Part shown: in pieces, positions 23,255-24,906 of the stretch | How the letters are laid out: the number at the start of each line of letters is the position of its first letter | Numbering within the stretch: position 1 is the stretch's first letter | Assembly: GCA_047626155.1 (NCBI GenBank) | Contig: JBLHRR010000078.1 | Span: 1-24,906, forward strand | DNA from: CALGLS01 sp047626155 | GTDB taxonomy: Bacteria > Bacteroidota > Bacteroidia > Chitinophagales > Saprospiraceae | Length of the DNA stretch: 24,906 bases | Direction: 5' to 3' | Made by a program: the position numbers and the translations under genes | Notes under the pieces: generated by a model | The model's database searches: none | What the model saw: only the letters and a program-made list of their open reading frames with translations | Told to the model about the DNA's origin: nothing

Positions 23255-24502
23255 ATGAAAAGAGTTGTCGTTACCGGAATCGGTTCACTTACCCCCATTG
23301 GAACAAATACGAAAGAATATCTTCATGGGCTTCAAGAAGGCCGAAGTGGCGCTGGGCTAATTACCAGATTTGACGCAACTAATTTCAAAACGAAATTTGC
23401 CTGCGAGCTGAAAGACTTTGTGGTGAATGATAGAATGGACCGAAAAGAGGCTCGCCGAATTGATGCTTTTGCTCAGTATGCCATGGTCGCTGCTGAAGAA
23501 GCTTTCGCTGACTCTGGTTTAGATCTTGAAAAAATCGACCTCGATACCTCAGGCGTTATTTGGGGATCTGGTATTGGTGGTTTCCGTTCTTTGGAAAAAG
23601 AAATTGAGGATTTTACTTTGGGCAGTGGTATTCCACGTTACAACCCTTTTTTAATCCCTAAGCTGATTGCTGATATTGCTGCTGGACACATTTCCATTAA
23701 ATATGGTTTCCGCGGCATCAATTACGCAACAGTTTCCGCTTGTGCTTCTTCTTCTCACGCCATTTCCAACTGTGTTGATTACATCAAAATGGGAAAGGCA
23801 AACATCATGATTACCGGAGGTTCAGAAGCAGCAGTTACAAAGGCTGGGATGGGTGGATTCAACGCCATGAAAGCATTGTCAACCCGTAACGATGATATGA
23901 TGACGGCCTCTCGCCCATTCGACAAAGAACGTGATGGTTTTGTTTTAGGAGAAGGAGCAGGTGCTTTGGTTTTAGAAGAATATGAACATGCTCGTGCTCG
24001 TGGTGCAAAAATATATGCAGAGTTGGCAGGATCAGGGATGACGGCGGATGCACATCACATTACAGCACCACATCCAGACGGACTTGGTGCGACTAATGTT
24101 ATGAAAGCGGCACTTAAAGATGCAAAAATGAATCTTGAGGAGATAGATTACGTAAACGTGCACGGAACCTCTACTCCACTAGGAGATATTGCGGAGACAA
24201 AGGCCATCTTAAAAGTTTTTGGCGAAAGCGCTTACAAACTAAATATCAGCTCTACCAAGTCCATGACTGGACACTTGTTGGGAGCTGCTGGAGCCATAGA
24301 AGTCATCGCAGGAATCTTGGCGATCAATCATAATTTCATTCCACCAACGATCAACCATTTTACGGATGATCCGGAGATAGATTCCAAATTGAATTTGACC
24401 TTCAACACTGCTCAAGAACGTGATGTGAAAGCAGTACTTAGTAACACCTTTGGTTTTGGAGGCCACAATTCTTCAGTCGTGATTAAAAAATTTGAAGCAT
24501 AA
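23255..24502 (+). CDS. fabF: Beta-ketoacyl-ACP synthase II
   Basis: A 415-residue condensing enzyme that extends acyl-ACP by two carbons using malonyl-ACP in type II fatty acid synthesis. The catalytic triad is intact: Cys163 in VSACASSSHA, His303 in NVHGTSTPLGD and His340 in STKSMTGHLLGAAG, with Lys335. Other hallmarks are MKRVVVTGIGSLTPIG at the start, PFDKERDGFVLGEGAGALVLE and NTFGFGGHNSS near the end. The order acpP-fabF-rnc is common in bacteria, and the next frame is indeed RNase III. The Cys-His-His type separates it from FabH (Cys-His-Asn). The identification is firm; FabF is preferred over FabB by context and length. Confidence 0.97.
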   Translation: MKRVVVTGIGSLTPIGTNTKEYLHGLQEGRSGAGLITRFDATNFKTKFACELKDFVVNDRMDRKEARRIDAFAQYAMVAAEEAFADSGLDLEKIDLDTSGVIWGSGIGGFRSLEKEIEDFTLGSGIPRYNPFLIPKLIADIAAGHISIKYGFRGINYATVSACASSSHAISNCVDYIKMGKANIMITGGSEAAVTKAGMGGFNAMKALSTRNDDMMTASRPFDKERDGFVLGEGAGALVLEEYEHARARGAKIYAELAGSGMTADAHHITAPHPDGLGATNVMKAALKDAKMNLEEIDYVNVHGTSTPLGDIAETKAILKVFGESAYKLNISSTKSMTGHLLGAAGAIEVIAGILAINHNFIPPTINHFTDDPEIDSKLNLTFNTAQERDVKAVLSNTFGFGGHNSSVVIKKFEA

Positions 24503-24814
24503 TACAGAGCGAGAAACAACTTCGACATTTTTCGAAATTGTCTTTTGCCTTAAAGCTTTATGCAGTTATTTGTACCCTTATTTAGTATTTGATTTATGCT
24601 AAATATTTTATGTCTTAGAATAGTTCAGTTGCCGCTGCTCACTTTCGTTTTCTAAACATAACTGCACGAAGTCGCTTCATTAATAACCGGTCAAAATCGG
24701 TTATTTACTTTTCTATATTTTTCCATAAAAAGGATCAACGGCAACTGGCGATTATATAATCTCCGAGAAGCGGATTGACGAGTCTAATAAAATGCTTGCA
24801 ACTGTATTTCCCGG
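24503..24814. other. 312-bp intergenic region between fabF and rnc
   Basis: No gene is seen. It holds two weak terminator-like hairpins, ACAACTTCGA (24516-24525) with 24532-24541 (one mismatch) and AATAACCG (24682-24689) with 24698-24705 followed by a T-rich stretch. No consensus -7 box is visible before rnc. Confidence 0.5.
24682..24721 (+). terminator. Weak terminator-like hairpin downstream of fabF
   Basis: An 8-bp stem (AATAACCG and CGGTTATT) with an 8-nt loop is followed by TTACTTTTCTATATTTTT. The T tract is interrupted, so termination may be partial. Confidence 0.4.
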
Positions 24815-24906
24815 ATGTACAAATTTCTTACTTTGAAGTTTTTATTCAAATTGTACAACCTTTATCTCTCTCCAGAGAAAGGGTTTGCCAGGCGATTGCG
24901 AACACT
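24815..24906 (+). CDS. rnc: Ribonuclease III, N-terminal fragment cut by the window end
   Basis: Thirty codons are visible from the ATG at 24815: MYKFLTLKFLFKLYN, then LYLSPEKGFARRLRT. The LYNLYLSPEKGFARRLR pattern is typical of Bacteroidota RNase III N-termini, and the position after acpP-fabF supports it. RNase III cuts double-stranded RNA in rRNA and mRNA processing. An in-frame stop at 24788-24790 bounds the start upstream; a TTG at 24833 is an alternative. The catalytic domain lies beyond the window. Confidence 0.75.
   Translation, partial: MYKFLTLKFLFKLYNLYLSPEKGFARRLRT

Noticed and set aside
1..24906. CRISPR array, tRNA, rRNA or transposase genes
   Set aside because: No regularly spaced repeats, cloverleaf-like or rRNA-like stretches, or transposase motifs were seen on either strand.

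Overview
The window is chromosomal DNA of a Bacteroidota bacterium, probably near the Saprospiria/Lewinella-type marine or environmental lineages (the phylum is well supported, the order is a guess). Signs of the phylum are TAnnTTTG -7 boxes with an upstream TTG, a lack of strong Shine-Dalgarno sites, a T9SS C-terminal sorting domain, DUF5723 and DUF4292 proteins, and a pyruvoyl-type SpeH beside a membrane-anchored SpeE. There is no rRNA, tRNA, CRISPR array, insertion sequence or phage gene; most of it looks like stable core genome.

Layout. 20-2463 (-): a BlaI/MecI repressor and an M56 (BlaR1-like) membrane peptidase carrying two TonB C-terminal domains and a T9SS-type tail. 2586-7650 (-): a secreted TPR protein, a DUF5723 outer-membrane protein, a beta-barrel protein and a LysM glucosaminidase. 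7862-9519 (+): an SH3 lipoprotein, then an AT-rich orphan resembling the C-terminal half of a GT51 transglycosylase. 9966-16228 (-): an envelope-biogenesis run (sugar nucleotidyltransferase, TPR protein, DUF4292 lipoprotein, EnvC-type LytM protein, HflX). 16859-18295 (-): pyruvate kinase. 18558-22583: a polyamine-related divergent cluster. 22792-24906 (+): acpP, fabF and the start of rnc, a classical fatty-acid/RNase III neighbourhood.

The most interesting system is the divergent cluster at 18558-22583. A seven-helix membrane spermidine-synthase-like enzyme and S-adenosylmethionine decarboxylase are transcribed leftward. Rightward, from the same 341-bp intergenic region, come a membrane-anchored YgiB-like protein ending in Gly-Gly and an overlapping glutathionylspermidine-synthase-type ATP-grasp ligase (YgiC/YjfC family). 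Together they can make decarboxylated SAM, transfer an aminopropyl group at the membrane, and form an amide between a polyamine amine and a carboxylate. The Gly-Gly tail of the neighbouring protein is an attractive but unproven carboxylate substrate.

The intergenic DNA is also structured. It includes a 105-bp imperfect hairpin at 16268-16372, related outward-facing motifs upstream of three leftward genes, a perfect 13-bp palindrome next to a near-consensus promoter at 3815-3886, and decayed dispersed repeats at 2561, 3968 and 16634-16843.
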